A DNA stretch of 64,000 bases from Larimichthys crocea (Eukaryota > Chordata > Actinopteri > Sciaenidae). The stretch is from assembly GCF_000972845.2 (NCBI RefSeq), contig NC_040025.1, positions 16,556,126-16,620,125 of the forward strand, written 5' to 3'. The stretch's first letter is position 1; every line of letters begins with the position of its first letter. This document shows positions 37,437 through 50,910 of the stretch, piece by piece. Below the pieces are notes generated by a model. The model did no database searches and was not told the origin of the DNA. It worked only from the letters and a program-made list of their open reading frames with translations. The translations under genes and the position numbers were made by a program.

Positions 37437-40400
37437 CTAATTCAGTGGGAAAAGAAGAGAGAGACGAAAAGGAGAGAGAGTACATTTTTTTGTTATGGGA
37501 AAACAGGATCAAAATACAAGAGGAGTGGAAAGGATAAAAAAGGTAGGAGAAGCAAGATGAAAGCGGGGGAAGAATCTAGAGCAAAAGAGACACAGCATTA
37601 TACATTCTGACAGGGTGGCATTTCGCTTGGGAACCAAAGAGTGCAGCACAATACAGCAAACAAACATGAGTAATGGATCATTTCATACGCTTCAGTCTTT
37701 GAAAACACTCTCCACTGTGCATAGAACTGCAAGACACTCTCAGTAGGATCAGGCTTTATACTGCTGGAAGCTCAGAAGTGAGAGCAGAGAAGATTAAATG
37801 AACAACATTGTATGAAGGCAGAGCGCACATAGTACCTGTTCCTTCTGTTTCAATATCAGTCTCCCAAAAGGTGGTGTTGCTGTAGATGAAGCGTAGACGA
37901 TAATGAGAGCCTGGAGTCAGGCCCTGGAGCTGGTAAAAAGACTGTGAGGAGTCCACCTTCTCTGTCTTCTTCCATTTACTGCCATCTGCAGAGACATGAC
38001 ATGATTTTGTTTTCATTGTTTAGGATTGTGAAACTATTGCTGTGATGGACTAAAAGACTGAATGCAATTAGATTTTCCTCATGCACTAATAGTGTAGATA
38101 TTATACCATCTTTTTTGAGGTAGTGGACCTGGAAGCTAACATTCCTGTGTCTCTTCTTGGCCACCCAGCTGAGGTTAACTGAGGTTTCCCCCACAGACAG
38201 GCTGATGTTGGCAGGAGGAGCTGTGAGACATTCAGACAGAAGAATCAGATTCTTGATCTAGTAGATCTAGTCCATTGTGTGCCACATATGTGACGGTGAA
38301 AAAAAAATCATCTTTGTACCTCCATCCAGCGTAGTTGCACCCTCCCTCATGATGGGCTCTCCGTCCCCTGCAGCAGTGCGTCCCCTCAGGTAGAAGCGGT
38401 AGTGGCTGTGGCGGTCCAGGCCCTTTAGGGTGAGGTGGGTGACTGTGGCGTCGTCTATTGTCTCTACCTGCATGGGGCTGTCATCACTCTCCACAACTGA
38501 CCACAGCACAGCCAAAAAAACATTCAATCACCACTTGATCTTCAGCACATCGTTATGGGTGACATGTGACTGACTGATGAGCGTCATTAGGAGGCTTTGT
38601 CTTTGACATTTTCTAGTGTTATTGATTTATTTATGAAATGTATCGTGTGGTGTCATTCGCACAACTGATGTTTCTGTGCCTGAACGATGCTCACTCTGTT
38701 GGTACTGCAGCAGATATCCGATGAGGACTCCATTGGGCTGGCCAGGAGGCGTCCAGTTGAGGGTCATTTCTGCCTCTGATGGGCTGTCCAGCATCAGGGA
38801 CGTGGGAGGACCAGGAACTATCAGCAACACAAACAGGACTAATTAAGATGCCCTCAGCTTAAAAGGTTTTATTATGCTTTTTCGATCGACTGTAACCTAT
38901 ATCCCCCTAACACCTGCCTGCTCAATAATATCTATCCCTGCATCAATTTCACCCTCCTTCCCTTCACTGCCATCCACCAAGTCATTCTCTTGCTATCAGT
39001 GTCATTTCCTCCGTTGTAACCCACAATCCATCCCTCCATTCAACCCATTTTGCTCTGTCTGTAATTAAATCTCTACATGCACTTCATCCATCGGCTCCCA
39101 TTTCCATCTTCCCCATCATTCTCATTCTCACCTCCTTCTTGAGTCTTGAAGGACAGCGTCTCAGAGGGGGGTCCCTCTCCCTTGCTGTTGAATACAGTGA
39201 CGGACAGGGCATAATGGGAGTATGGTCTGAGATCATTGATCACTTTCTTCTCCTCGTTGGCCCCAGTCTCAAGCACAACAGTGGTCCCTGGCTCTCTGGA
39301 CCTCCGGCCTCGGTGGTGGCCCCTGGAGCCGATTCTGGTCAAGTAGATCTGGACCCCAAAAATCATTTAAAATTTGAAACATTTCATACACGTCTCATAC
39401 TTTATTCATTCCATAGCAAGATTATGTTGATGTAATCACAGATGAAGAGAAATGTTATAGCACCATTAAAATTGTGTTTTATAAAAGTAATTGGAAAATT
39501 ATATAAAGTATGGCTTGGGTGTCAAAAACCCAGCAAGACAAAGAGAAGCATGAGACTGGAGTATATATTTTAAAGGTGACATCATCTAAAGCAAAAAATG
39601 CTCCATTCTTCACAACCTTGAAACTAAAGCGAATGATGAAGCCCTTGCCAAGATCTGGCTGCCTCCACTATAAACCCAATGTATGAATTATTTAAGAGGC
39701 CTGGAGCTGAATATGTTAGGCCAAACAACAGAGGAGATACAGGATCAGTACCTTGTATCCCAGCAGGTGTCCTCTGACCGTGTCTTTGTCTACTGCTGCC
39801 CAGGTTACTCTGATGGTAGTGCTGTTCAGCAATACAACACCCACATCCATTGGAGCCTCCAATGGAACTGAAAGACAAAGACAGACAATGGGATGATGTT
39901 TGAGAAAGAGCACAAAGTTAAAATACTCCCAGTCAAAGAAAAGGGTATTGCTGAAAAACTTATTATATTCTACCATCTTCTCCTGAGTAGCCAATATAAG
40001 GGTCTGGCTCAGGTGACTGTCCTACATCGTTGACAGCGCGAACTTTCATCTCAAAAGCAGAAAAGTTGCCAATGTCATTGACGATGAATGGTGGTGCAGT
40101 TACATAGGTGGTGTTCCAGTTGGGCCCACTGCCCACCACTCGCCTCCACTGCACCCGGTACTTGAAGCCAGGTCCATTGAAGTTACGTTTGTCAATTTCC
40201 TGCAGTGACACAAACAGCAGCCCATGAGACACAAACCCTTTTTTAAAAATGTGTTTAATGGTGCTTCAGATAATTTTACATTCAGATAGGGGATGTACCT
40301 TCCAGGCGATGACCAGAGTGTCTGGATCTGTGGACTCACTCCTTACATCTTCAGGGTTATTGTCTGGAGCTGTGATTGGAAACAAGCTTAGTATCATGTT

Positions 40401-43400
40401 GTTTGTGTTGTTCAACTGAAAATGAAAACTTGTGGCTACAAAACACTTGCTCTAACCTTCAGCAGAAGTGTTGTGAGTATCAGATGGCTTGCTGGGGTCG
40501 CTTTTGCCCACATCATTGATGGCAATGACCCGGAAACGGTAGGACATGTAGGGCCACAGGGGGAGGCTAGCATGCGTCCTGTTACCCCCTACTCTCCTCA
40601 GCTCTTCCCAGCCCCTCTCCATAGAACCTTGGTCCTCAAACTCAACCACATACTCTGCAGAGTAAGAAAGAGTCAAGGAGAGGTGGAAAAAGACAGGGGG
40701 TAAACAATAAGGATGCAATAGAAACATAAACAAACACTCAGTGACAGTTTATGCTTTACAAAAGTCTGATGCGGCAGATCAAATAATAATCCAAGCAGCC
40801 TTTCATTGTGCCAGAGGGAGATAAACGATGTGTTGTTGTTTTTTGTCCTGAGTGTTGGAGACAAGATGAAAAGTTTTATATATACATGTGTGTGTGTGCT
40901 TGTGTCTGCACATATCCTCACTCACTGGCACTAGTGAAAGTCAGGACCATAGCAGGAGAATTTATACATAAATACTTAAAACCCAAATATCTATCGTTCC
41001 ATGAAGAAGCAGTTTTAGCAGAACAGAGGAAAACCAAGAAGATCGAGGCAGGTGTGTGAAGATGTGTGTGTGTCTGTACTAAACCTAGCACGGGGCTGTT
41101 GTGATCCTCTCCAGGAGTCCAGCTGAGGGTGACTGCACGATGCTTAGAATCAGTGATCTGGAGGAGGACAGGAGGGTCTGGACGATCTGAAGGGGACAAC
41201 AATAATATCATTACACCCAGTATGTCTACACACTGCAAGTTTAAACAAAAATGATTTTTAAAATTACATAATTCACAATTTTGCATATATTGTCTAGGCC
41301 TGTATACTCAGACACTTTTTGTTTTTTGATCAGTGATCTTACCACATATAGTGAGGGTGTTGATGGCTTCAGCCGTGTCCAGGTTAGTGATGACCTGACA
41401 GGTATACACGCCTTCATCACCTGGTTGCACGTTAGCAATTATCATGTCTGGTCCTTCAAATGTGAATCTGAGGAAATACATGATCAATTAGACTAAAACA
41501 AATGAAACAGAGAAGTCAGTAGACAGTCAGTAATTATCTTCATTATTGTCTGAGCTCTAATGTAGAGAATTTAGTCTTACTTTTCATCACTGTGGGACTC
41601 TGTGAGCTTCTGACCGTTCTTCCTCCACAGAATGGCTGCTTTGCCCACCTTGGGGTCAACAAGGAACTGACAAGTGAAGATTGCTGTGTTTCCAGGCTGC
41701 ACCTTCAGAGCCTGTGGAGGTGTCAGGATCACTGTCCTGTCTGGAAGAGAGAGCAAGGAGACATGAGGCAATGCTGAGACAAGCTGCATGAAGTGCAAAT
41801 AATATTAACTGCTGAGGGACACAGTGTTGTACTCACTGAGCACTTCCAACTCCGCACTTATGGACAAGTTGCTGTTTTGTACAGAGCAGGTGTAAATGCC
41901 CTGATCGGCATGTGTGACATTAAAGATTTCGAGCCCCCCGGTGGTGAGTGGATTAACTCTGGGATCTGCCAGAAGGGAGGAGGTGGTGTCGCTCTCCCTG
42001 GAAAAGACACATACACACATGCATGCACACATTAGGAATCTGGCAAGCAAGGTTACAAAATAAACCTTTTCAGCTACTTCAGGTGCTGATGAATTCACCA
42101 GTTCACTTGTCACTTTGCCTGTTTCATCACAAAGAACAAAGCCTGGTATACCCGCCGACAAAATTCACAGTCACAGCCCAGATGTAACAGCATTTGGCTG
42201 TTAATTTATGCATATGAAGAACTACCTACGCAAAAATATCACCTCCATGAGAATCTGAATCTGAACACTAGAATACACAATGTGTTACAATACAATGCAA
42301 CAGAACACACTAAGAGAGAATAGAGAATAAGGTATTTAGGTGCCTCACCACATGATTTTAGGTTTAGGAGAGCCAAAGCTCTCACAATCCAGTAAAGCCT
42401 TCATGCCCTCTGCAAATGTGTATACATTCCTATCCTCAGTAAGGATCTGTGGAGGCAGATCTGAAACAACACACACAAAGAGAAATTAGACACACACAGA
42501 GGTACACACATAAAACTCATAAACATGTACAAAGCAAACATTTACCAATGACATAGACGTTGGTGTTGGTGAGGATGGTTCCATGTTTGTTGGAGGCCTG
42601 GCACTGATAGATGGCAGTGTCTATAAAGTTGACATCCCTTAGGATTAGAGATCCACTTGCTGTCAGAGTACGCTTGGAGTCCTTGTCAGTTTCTGTTTAA
42701 AAAAAACCCACAAACACAGTTAACACACACACAAAGTGTTTGAGGATGTGTGCTGAGGTTGTAGGCGGGTCTCTGCGCCAACCTGAGAGGGGGATCCCGT
42801 TCATGGTCCAGCTGATGGTAGGAGAGGGGATGCCGTCTGCCTGGCAGTCTAGTTTGACAGTCTCACCTGGGGCATATATCTGACTGAGTGGCTGAATGGT
42901 CCAGTAGGGCGACGCTACAAACAGACAGAATATATTAATTACATACATTCTTGAGTTACACAGTACCAAACCTTTACACAAGACAGTAATCAGTGAGACT
43001 TGAGATGCACCCTACAAGTTGTCAAAGTAGCAGCAAGTACTATTCAGTTGTGTGTCTTCTTTTCTTTATCAAAAGTCAATCAACACCACCAGGGTATCTA
43101 ATTTTGGGGAGAACAAGCTTTTCACAGAAAGCTGACAATCAACACACATACTCTTTAAAGCTTTAAAGATGTGAACATTTACTCAGCAGGAATCTAACAA
43201 AAGATTCTGTCAAGTTGCACTATGGTAGGCACAAGTGCTCCCATACAGACTAAAAGGCGGATATCCCTGACATCCCTTCTAACTAATGTTTTTTTCATCT
43301 GACTCTTGCAAGTGCAAATTTATAAAAGTGCAATCCTAAACAACTTGAGTACGCTTTAAACCTTTGTCTAAGAACAAAGGTGACAGATTTTGAAGTTTGT

Positions 43401-46400
43401 AGTTACCATTATACTGTAAAATCATAAATTGCGATCTGGGCATGTTGATGTCCTTATTTCACATGCAATATAGCATATACACAGTATTTGTATGAGTGTG
43501 TGTGACGTACCTTCCACAGTCACAGTGTAAGTGTGCGTGATCTTCCCCTGTGAGTTGTTAGCTATACACTGGTACTCGCCACTGTCAGTCTCTGAGATGT
43601 TACTGAAGCGCAAGCGGCGGTCGTACATATCTTTACTGATCCGAGATTCTGACATCTCGCCGTCCTTCCTCAGCCATGACACACTAGGTGTTGGGCTGAA
43701 AAAGAGGAAGGGGAAAAGAGTTTTAACATATGACTGTTTCACGGTTACATATCACTCTCTACATACACATACCGATATATTCATTTCACTTACATCATAC
43801 TATGCTGTGCAATTATCTTTTTATTGTGTAAATTATATGTGCTATGCTGTGTATTTATTTTCCATTTTACTTACTACACTGTACAATTATTTTTATTTAT
43901 CTATCTACACTGTGCAATTATCTCCTGCAAAGGGGCATGCTTTATTATCTCACCTATCTTTTCATGGCAATATTTTATTTTTATGTATACATTTTAGTAT
44001 AATGCTGCACACCATGAGCGTATTTGATAACCTGTTTCTTCAATAACCTGTGCAATTATTTCTGTGAAATGAGCCATCATGCATATCCATATACTTAAAT
44101 TGTGCATATAGTATAGTATAACTCTTATTTGATTTTTCTATTTCTAGTATACCTTGATTTATCTATAGTATACTTATTTATGAGTATTTTTCTTATCCAG
44201 CTTATATATTGTGAGCTGCTGTAACAAGTGAATTTCTCCGGTGTGGGATGAATAAAGTCTTATCTTAGGAATGGGAAGGATGTGGATGAAAGGATGCAAC
44301 AGAGGAAGGAGCACGTTGTGAACAGAAAGAAATGAATATGAGACATAAAATGAAGAACACGCACGGAAAGAGAGCAGAGAGAGAGATTGACACGTAGGCT
44401 GAAAAAAGAAGAAATGCATGAAAATGAGAAGACAGCAAGAAGCAGAGTCGGCAGGAGACAGCATAAGATAGATAATGGAATGAAGACAGTGTGGGGAGGA
44501 GGTAGGAGGAGGGGAGAGAGATGGATGGAGAGGCAGGTAAGATTGATTAAAAGGAGCGGCTCAAGTTTTTTGATTGATGGCAGCAGTAACACACACATAT
44601 GCACACACAGACACTCACAGGCCTTGGACGATGCACTCAAGCTCGATGGTCTGGCCCCTTAAAGCATGGTAAGTGCTCTGGCTTCCGATGGGTCTCATCA
44701 TGTGGGGCCTCCTGTTCCGCAGTACAGAGTTGGCTGGAGCAAGAGAAGTGGAAACACAAAGATGGACAGAAAGATTCATACATATGTATGGGTAATTTTC
44801 AAATTGCCATGCTGCTGACACAGCAGCTACTTTGGAGACGCAGACAAACACACAAAAAAAATTGCAGGGTGTGGAATTTTGTGGAGAAGACTTCTTTCTA
44901 ACAACGCATCATCATACAGATTTTCTAGACATACACACTAACAGAGAGGTCTCATGTTAACATGTGCTCATCTTTCTGACCTCTAGTTGGGCCACAGATG
45001 CTGGCAGCCACATCTCAGTGTGAGCTGCATCTCATTACCACTGGACTGAGAAGGTGATGGCCCCCCTGCCGTCTCTAGGATCATCTACGGGATATGGTAG
45101 TGCTTCGGTCAGCACAACATGCCACCTCAGTTGACTTTGGTTTAACTATGGGGCCCTCAGTGGTTCTCAACACATTGTCATGCAGACTATTTATCACAGC
45201 GTATCTGCCAATTTGATGTTCAGTCATTTACAGTATTTTAATGTAATGGATTTATCTTACAAAAAGAAAAGTAGGACACTTTGGCTCACTCTTTCATTGT
45301 TTGATTCATTGCATTTTGTGGCAAACTTTCTCTTCATTGTATGTGACTTTACATGAAAGATCAAAGTTGTTTTGTTATTATTGTATGTTATACTGTAGTA
45401 AGATCCCAGTGTCAAAAACAAAAAAATAAATTGCCCTTACAGTTTAGAGAATATTAAGACTGTTTCAAAGAATTAGCCAAAGTGAATAAGTCAAATTTAT
45501 ATGCTTAACAAAACAAAATGGATGATGGTGTAAAATTGATCAGTTCAGGCAAATCACAAATAACAAGTCATATATTTAGCCAGGCTGGCTGCATGATTCT
45601 AGAGATGGCAATGTCTGAACCGATCTTTGGTTCAGACTTTTGGATGGATTACCATGAAATCTGGTACAGGGATTAATGCTCCATGCTTGCTTGCTCTGCT
45701 TGTCTAGATACCACCAGGGGTACAGTCGAGAAAATGTGTTCTTTGTAATTTAAGTGAATAAGCAAAGTTGGTGTATCACTTACATACAATGCAGTCTGCA
45801 ACTCCTATCGAATTTAAAGTTTGGAAAAGGTTTGGTCACCTGTATAGTTGTATAGTCACTAAGCTCATCACATATTGCTTTGAATAAAAGCAGTTCAGAT
45901 CAGTTTAGATTAGTTGAACCACAGCAAAACTCACAGGGGTTGACAGTAAGAGAGATGGGTTCCTTTGCCAGAATGGTGCGTGTTACCAAGTACTGGACAT
46001 TACAGGTGTAGTCATCCCTGCTGTCTTCAGTTGTCAAATGGGCAAAGTATAGGTTGCCATCCTTTCCCACCACCACCCGCTCACTTAGCTGGATATGATG
46101 TAGACCTATAGAGAAAGAAAGAGAGAGAAAATCAGAGAGATCAAGAAAGAAATGATGACAGATAGAGGCAACGGAAAAATGAGAAAGGGGAGAGAGAAAG
46201 AGACAGCAGATATAAGATAGAGAGATGAAATATCAGAGGAAGCCATAGAGCTACAATAAGATGAGACAGAAAAATGATGACAAAGAGATGTCAGAGAGAA
46301 TAGGCGTAAGAACAGACTCTGCTCAGTCCACAAAAGTTACTGAAGACATTTTCAAAAACACATCCTTGAAAAGATAATCTGTACACTGAGAAAGAAAAAA

Positions 46401-48496
46401 AGATCCTATATCATCATACAAATAAATAATCAGCTACCTCTCTTTAAGACGAGATAAAAGTGGACAACAATAGGATGCATATATCTCTTAATGTATAAGT
46501 GGCAGATTTACTGAGGAGACAGAAAGGATCTAATGAAAGGAGAGATGGAAAGGTAATGCACTCACGCCAGTCCATCCAGTGAATAGCAGGCTTCATAGAG
46601 CTCTGCGGGGGGTTACACTTCAGAATAAAACTGCTTCCCTCTTCAGCCTTCACACTGACCTTTTTTTCTTTCTGCTGGCTTGGGAGAGCTAAAGGGAGAG
46701 ACAAAAATACACACCTGTTAGTCTGCGTAGATACACACAAATATGTACACAACCACCTGTGAGCGAATTCACTGCATCATGTCAAGATTTCCTGAGGCAA
46801 TACACATCATAAAATGCAGTGAATAAGCAGTATTATTTATAAACCCCCATCTGATAAACTTTAAGGATTTGACGTGAGGCATGTTCAGAGAAGGCGCCAG
46901 GTTGTCTTTTGTCTTGCAGAAGTAGAATGACGTGATCTGTGAGTCATATGTGTTTGCTCCCTACCACCACCACCACCACCACCTCCCTCCCCTCTGCTCA
47001 TTGTTGATAACCCCACAGGAGCTACTAAAGAGTGCCTCACATGACATCAACTCAAGAGCGTTTCTGGGGAAACCGTTGTCAGGGAAACTGTGAAGGAAGG
47101 AGGTCGCCCAGGAGAGAGCCAGTCACACAGGTGGATGGATACACGGAGGTGCTCTTTACTTTTGCTCAGGGGCCTATGTGCGCGTGTGTGTGTGTGTGTG
47201 AGTAGCTATATGCTGATTATCATGTTATTGCATGTAATTATGTTCTGGGTGGTGGTACTGGAAGCTCTCAGCGTGAGCCTCCTTCTGCTAACATAACATA
47301 TGAGCTCTCTATAAAGCAGGGCAAGGAAAAGGTTTATATGCAGGCTCTGCTCACAGCTTTGTAAGTCACTCTGTTATTGCTGATAAAACCAACAACACAG
47401 CTCACTTCTAGTCTGGACCTTGAAGGCATTTACAAGATCACTAACGCTGAACTGACATCTATAAAATACATGTAGCTCCTATGATGTGATGCAGCTTGTT
47501 TGATAACATATCAGAGGATGTTTGTTTACTTTGATACTATTTCAAATCCTGTGATCGCCATCTCTCAACTGATTACAAAATAGCAAATACTCTCTGAGCA
47601 TGGGAGAATTTGAATATTCAAATATTCAAATATTCAACCGACAAAATGTAAAGACTGGTTAGTGGTTGGCTTTAGAATTAATCACCCGTCAGCATGTTCT
47701 TACCATCAGTTGTGAGTATGGCCTCGTTAGAGACGGCTGTCCCCAGCTCGTTGGATGCGTAGCAGATGTATTTGCCTTGATACTCCTTCATGGCTTCCAT
47801 AGTATTACTGAGTGTGTAGAATGCAGATGAGCCGGAGTTCTCAGTAACCTTCAGCTCTGGGTCACTGGCTGGGTCAAACTCCTCTCCATCCTTTGTCCAT
47901 CGGAAACTTGAGCAAAGAAAAAAAAACCTCAACACTGATGGCAGGATGTTCATTCAAAAACTTAATTCCCATGCCTTTGAATAAATGTTTTTTAATACAT
48001 ACAAAATGTCCTTACATGTCAATGAATTTAAGGACTAATGGATTACTGCAAAAATGTACACTTGATGCCCCAATGGGACTCATAAGCTTGTGTGGTGTAA
48101 TTGGGATATTCATCTTTTCCTTGGCAATTGGAGCAGTTTTCCGCTTCAGAGCAGCTAAGACACTTTGAAAAGATTGCTCACGGGCTTAATGACATTTATC
48201 CCTGTTTGAAATGAGAACTCTGACTGGTAGGATCTGTGCTCTCATGTAATACTAATATGTAGATGTCAGCTGAACAAGGAGAGGGAAGGTCACTGTACTC
48301 AGTTGTCTAAAAAGATAGCAAGTGGCTCGTCTCCTCTGTGACTCATATAACATCGACTTGTTTGTGTGGATGTGTGTGTGTTTGCTGACTAACATGGGTG
48401 AAGGGTTTCCAGATGCTTCGCAGCTCATGACGAGGTCCTCAACACTAAAGACGGTGACAGACTCTGGCTGTGTGGTGATCATCGGAGGCCTCTTCA
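35310..48496 (-). CDS. l1cam: L1 cell adhesion molecule (5' partial, 26 exons)
   Basis: Single-pass neural adhesion protein that promotes axon growth and fasciculation through homophilic Ig contacts and linkage to ankyrin and ERM proteins. Twenty-six exons join in frame to 1234 codons plus TAA (plus-strand 35310-35312); human L1CAM has 1257 residues. Layout: six Ig domains, five FNIII domains, one transmembrane helix and a cytoplasmic tail. L1CAM rather than NRCAM, NFASC or CHL1 is shown by the juxtamembrane and tail sequence ([36 protein letters not shown]) and by the RSLE mini-exon in the L1 position. The first exon found begins two bases into a codon ([14 protein letters not shown]), so the signal-peptide exon and the short exon after it are still missing upstream. 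The last exon is diverged, including the ankyrin-binding motif. Teleosts have two L1 genes; which one this is cannot be settled here. Exon coordinates are in the sub-entries. Confidence 0.94.
36025..36036 (-). other. l1cam: 12-bp RSLE mini-exon of l1cam
   Basis: Minus strand ATCTCTAGAAAG flanked by a CAG acceptor and a GTATGC donor. Joined to its neighbours it reads Y-R-S-L-E-S-D, exactly the neuron-specific alternative mini-exon of L1 that creates the YRSL AP-2 sorting signal. Skipping it keeps the frame. Confidence 0.92.
37836..41186 (-). other. l1cam: l1cam FNIII domains 1-5
   Basis: Exons by domain: FN1 41085-41186 and 40457-40654; FN2 40299-40369 and 39974-40199; FN3 39752-39867 and 39132-39348; FN4 38695-38817 and 38320-38496; FN5 38107-38220 and 37836-37985. 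Each begins with the typical Pro-rich boundary ([44 protein letters not shown]) and has the core Trp and the Tyr-x-Tyr/Phe motif. FN3 holds a basic exposed loop, [12 protein letters not shown], with a furin-like R-x-x-R site, in the place where mammalian L1 has its proteolytically cleaved basic loop. Confidence 0.92.
43795..44267 (+). repeat. interspersed repeat with a teleost non-LTR/SINE-type tail in an l1cam intron
   Basis: AT-rich body with repeated variants of CACTGTGCAATTATC (about 43808, 43878, 43910), then GAGCTGCTGTAACAAGTGAA and GTGGGATGAATAAAG ending TCTTATCTTA. This ending is very close to a tail that recurs in fish genomes (GCTGTAACAAGTGAATTTCC, GTGGGACTAATAAAGG, TTATCTTA). Lies in the intron between Ig3 exons. 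Confidence 0.6.
45595..45790 (+). repeat. degenerate interspersed repeat in an l1cam intron
   Basis: Contains GGATGGATTACCATGAAATC then TGGTACAGGGATTAATG, similar to a widespread fish repeat (ATGAAATTTGGTACAGACAT and onward). Ends are not clear. Confidence 0.4.
46963..46983 (+). repeat. (CCA)n microsatellite
   Basis: Seven CCA/ACC units within an l1cam intron. Confidence 0.9.
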
Positions 48497-49746
48497 CTGC
48501 AAGCACCGGAAAAGGAGGAAAAACAGAGTTACAACCATCACCATAGCAGTTGTGCAGGTGTGCATGTGCTGATACACACCTATATGGCTTAAATAGATAA
48601 CACAGAGACACATGCACACACTCCAGAATAGTGCTGCAGTCTCCACATGACCTGCTTTCATTCTGCAAGCAGCTGTAATAACTCCAGGTATGACATGCAC
48701 ACATATATCTTTGTCTATTGTCTTCATGGCTGTTGGTACTGGCTTGGCAAACCACATAGAATAACCAGAGATACCACTCATTTTCATAGTTTAACAGCTG
48801 CCGATAAATACATTCAGTCAATATGACTTAAAAAGACTCCCCAGAGAAAGAGATGAAATGTAGGCCGAGGGAAATAGTGAGAGTAAGAGAGCTGGCAGAG
48901 AAAATGGGTTGCGATGAGAGGAAATTGATATAGCATAATGTAAAAGAGACATACGGCACAGCGCTCCTGGTGAAAGTGAGAGACAGTGAGAGTGAGGGAA
49001 TGAGTCTGTGGGGAAATGAAGCAAGGATTTCAAGGGGAAAAAAAGTAATGACCACCAGAAGAGGCTTCTCTTTCTCTGTCACTGCTGTCCATAACAGCCA
49101 TAAAGCAAAGCCTCGATAACAGACTCATAAAAACCAACATGCTGCAATTTGGTGTGACTACTCTATTGAGCCAACATGTCTGATTCCTCTGCATGCTTTA
49201 TGGCTCATGTCAGGCTTTTATATTCTGCTTTTACATGCTTTTCAATACTTCTAGACAGAGATTTAAATTTCTTTTCTTCCACATAGCTTCTACACACACA
49301 CTGGCTTTTTGCTGTGGAATAGAGGTCACAGCTTGATACTTGTTGGTGGAGTCTTTAATTTGACTTTAAGGGGAAGAGACAGAGCCGCGAGTCAACGATG
49401 AATTGACATCATGTAGGTAAATGGTTAATGGAGGACACAGGACGGCAGGGGGGAGGGGGCTGCAGTAGATGCAGGCGATGGAGACGGACAGCTGAGAGGA
49501 CCGAGGAGATGGATGGAAGTGCAAAGAAGAGAGAGCACATGCGGAGCAGCAGAGAAAAACAGAGCAAAGGGAGACAGAGATGGAGGGAAAAAAACAAACA
49601 GGGGGTATATTCACAAAGATTTCAGAAAAAGACGGATCAGGAGAGTGCGGGAGTTTAATGAAAGAATTCCCACTGATAGAGGAAATAGGACCATTTCCAC
49701 AGCTGATCAAATTGCAGTTTGGGCTGCAGGCGCTACTCCATTATTG

Positions 49747-49771
49747 GCGGAGGAGGAGGAGGAGGAGGAGA
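49747..49771 (+). repeat. (GGA)n tract
   Basis: Eight GGA units followed by GAAGAG; part of a wider purine-rich region. Confidence 0.9.
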
Positions 49772-50316
49772 AGAGCCGGTGCTTAGTGCTTTAACTCCTC
49801 TTTATTTCCCCATGTCTTTGATCTGACAGCCCTGCTGCCTCCTTATAGACAGCCGCTCCTCACACTTCCTCCTCCCTGCTCCTACAGGGATATCATCTAT
49901 TGGGAGCCAATGAGGCTAAACATACACCCCCATAGAAAAAAGCACACGTGTACAATACAACAGACACACATCCTCACGAACAAACACACGTGCACGATAA
50001 CAGATGCATAAAGACAGAAACAAACATACGCATAATACTGCAAATGCACAGTGATGCCAGATACATTAAAGTGCAGCACAGTGCAACAGGACTTTTACTG
50101 TTGACTTCTACCTCTCTGGCATAATGAAAGTGTTTACAATAAGCTTTGCCAGCACCTGCATTAAGACAGACGGATGTCAATAAAGTTAAAAGCACTTACG
50201 ATCACTTATGTGGTCTGTTAGTCCACAGTGGTTGCCGGAGAAAAGGCAATGAGGGAAAAAGATTATAGTTGAAGTCAACAAGATTTTAGTTAAATACATA
50301 GACATGCTGAAAGACT

Positions 50317-50414
<98 letters not shown>
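50317..50414 (+). repeat. (GATA)n microsatellite, about 24 uninterrupted units
   Basis: 98 bp of perfect GATA repeat ending GATAGATG. Perfect and long, so likely to be length-polymorphic. Confidence 0.98.
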
Positions 50415-50415
<1 letters not shown>

Positions 50416-50872
50416 GTTTCATCAATAATTGAACAACAATTATGATACATGGATGATAAAGCAGTGTAATGCCTCCTGTAATGCGGCATAGCTTTTAACC
50501 CTGGATTCTAACCCATCTCCTTTATTGATCCCGATCACTAGCTCAGTGACGCTCATTGACATGGCAAAGGCCCCCTAATTGAAAGGCAGGAGACACCTTG
50601 ACCTTTTACATCTTTGACCTACTCCTCCTTCCTCCTCCTCATCATCCTCCTTGGCCCTCTCACCTCTGTGTCACCTCGCCCCTTCTGGGATTAGTTTGGG
50701 AGATTTACTGCATCTCATCAACATTTACTGGCTGTGTGTTACGTGTCCGTGCTCGTGCGATTGCTTGTTTGTACGCACACTTTTGAAAGCTGCGTGGGTG
50801 GTGAAGGACTGTGACTCACTGCCAGTAATCTTAGATAAAGAAGAGGCAGCGGTGGAAATAATATTCACTCCA

Positions 50873-50875
<3 letters not shown>

Positions 50876-50907
<32 letters not shown>
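50876..50907 (+). repeat. (CT)n microsatellite
   Basis: About 15 CT units followed by CCCTTCC. Confidence 0.95.

Positions 50908-50910
<3 letters not shown>

Larger units (their letters stand above)
41343..48496 (-). other. l1cam: l1cam Ig domains 1-6
   Basis: Exons by domain: Ig1 48394-48496 and 47704-47906; Ig2 46566-46688 and 45935-46105; Ig3 44619-44733 and 43511-43695; Ig4 42783-42914 and 42546-42692; Ig5 42349-42460 and 41837-41997; Ig6 41581-41740 and 41343-41467. Every domain has its cysteine pair and core tryptophan (for example VMSCEASG...FRW...YICYASNE in Ig1 and VKLDCQADG...ISW...YQCQASN in Ig4). The horseshoe-forming Ig1-4 block is complete from the first cysteine on. I saw no RGD in Ig6, unlike mammalian L1. 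Confidence 0.92.

Noticed and set aside
46106..46333. Ser/Leu-rich minus-strand frame between l1cam exons
   Set aside because: It runs through a GAGA-rich intron and continues past the clear acceptor of the exon 45935-46105; not coding.
35310..48496. NrCAM, neurofascin or CHL1 as the adhesion gene
   Set aside because: The juxtamembrane and tail sequence ([29 protein letters not shown] plus the RSLE mini-exon) is that of L1CAM itself; the NrCAM and neurofascin tail (SDAEDHKPL type) is not present.
49366..49710. Minus-strand open frame with hydrophobic stretches, considered as the l1cam signal-peptide exon
   Set aside because: The hydrophobicity comes from a purine-rich tract read in reverse; there is no plausible start, cleavage site and donor in the phase needed by the Ig1 exon.
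50186..50489. Tandem array at 50.3 kb as a possible CRISPR or satellite
   Set aside because: It is a simple GATA microsatellite with no spacers, in a vertebrate genome.
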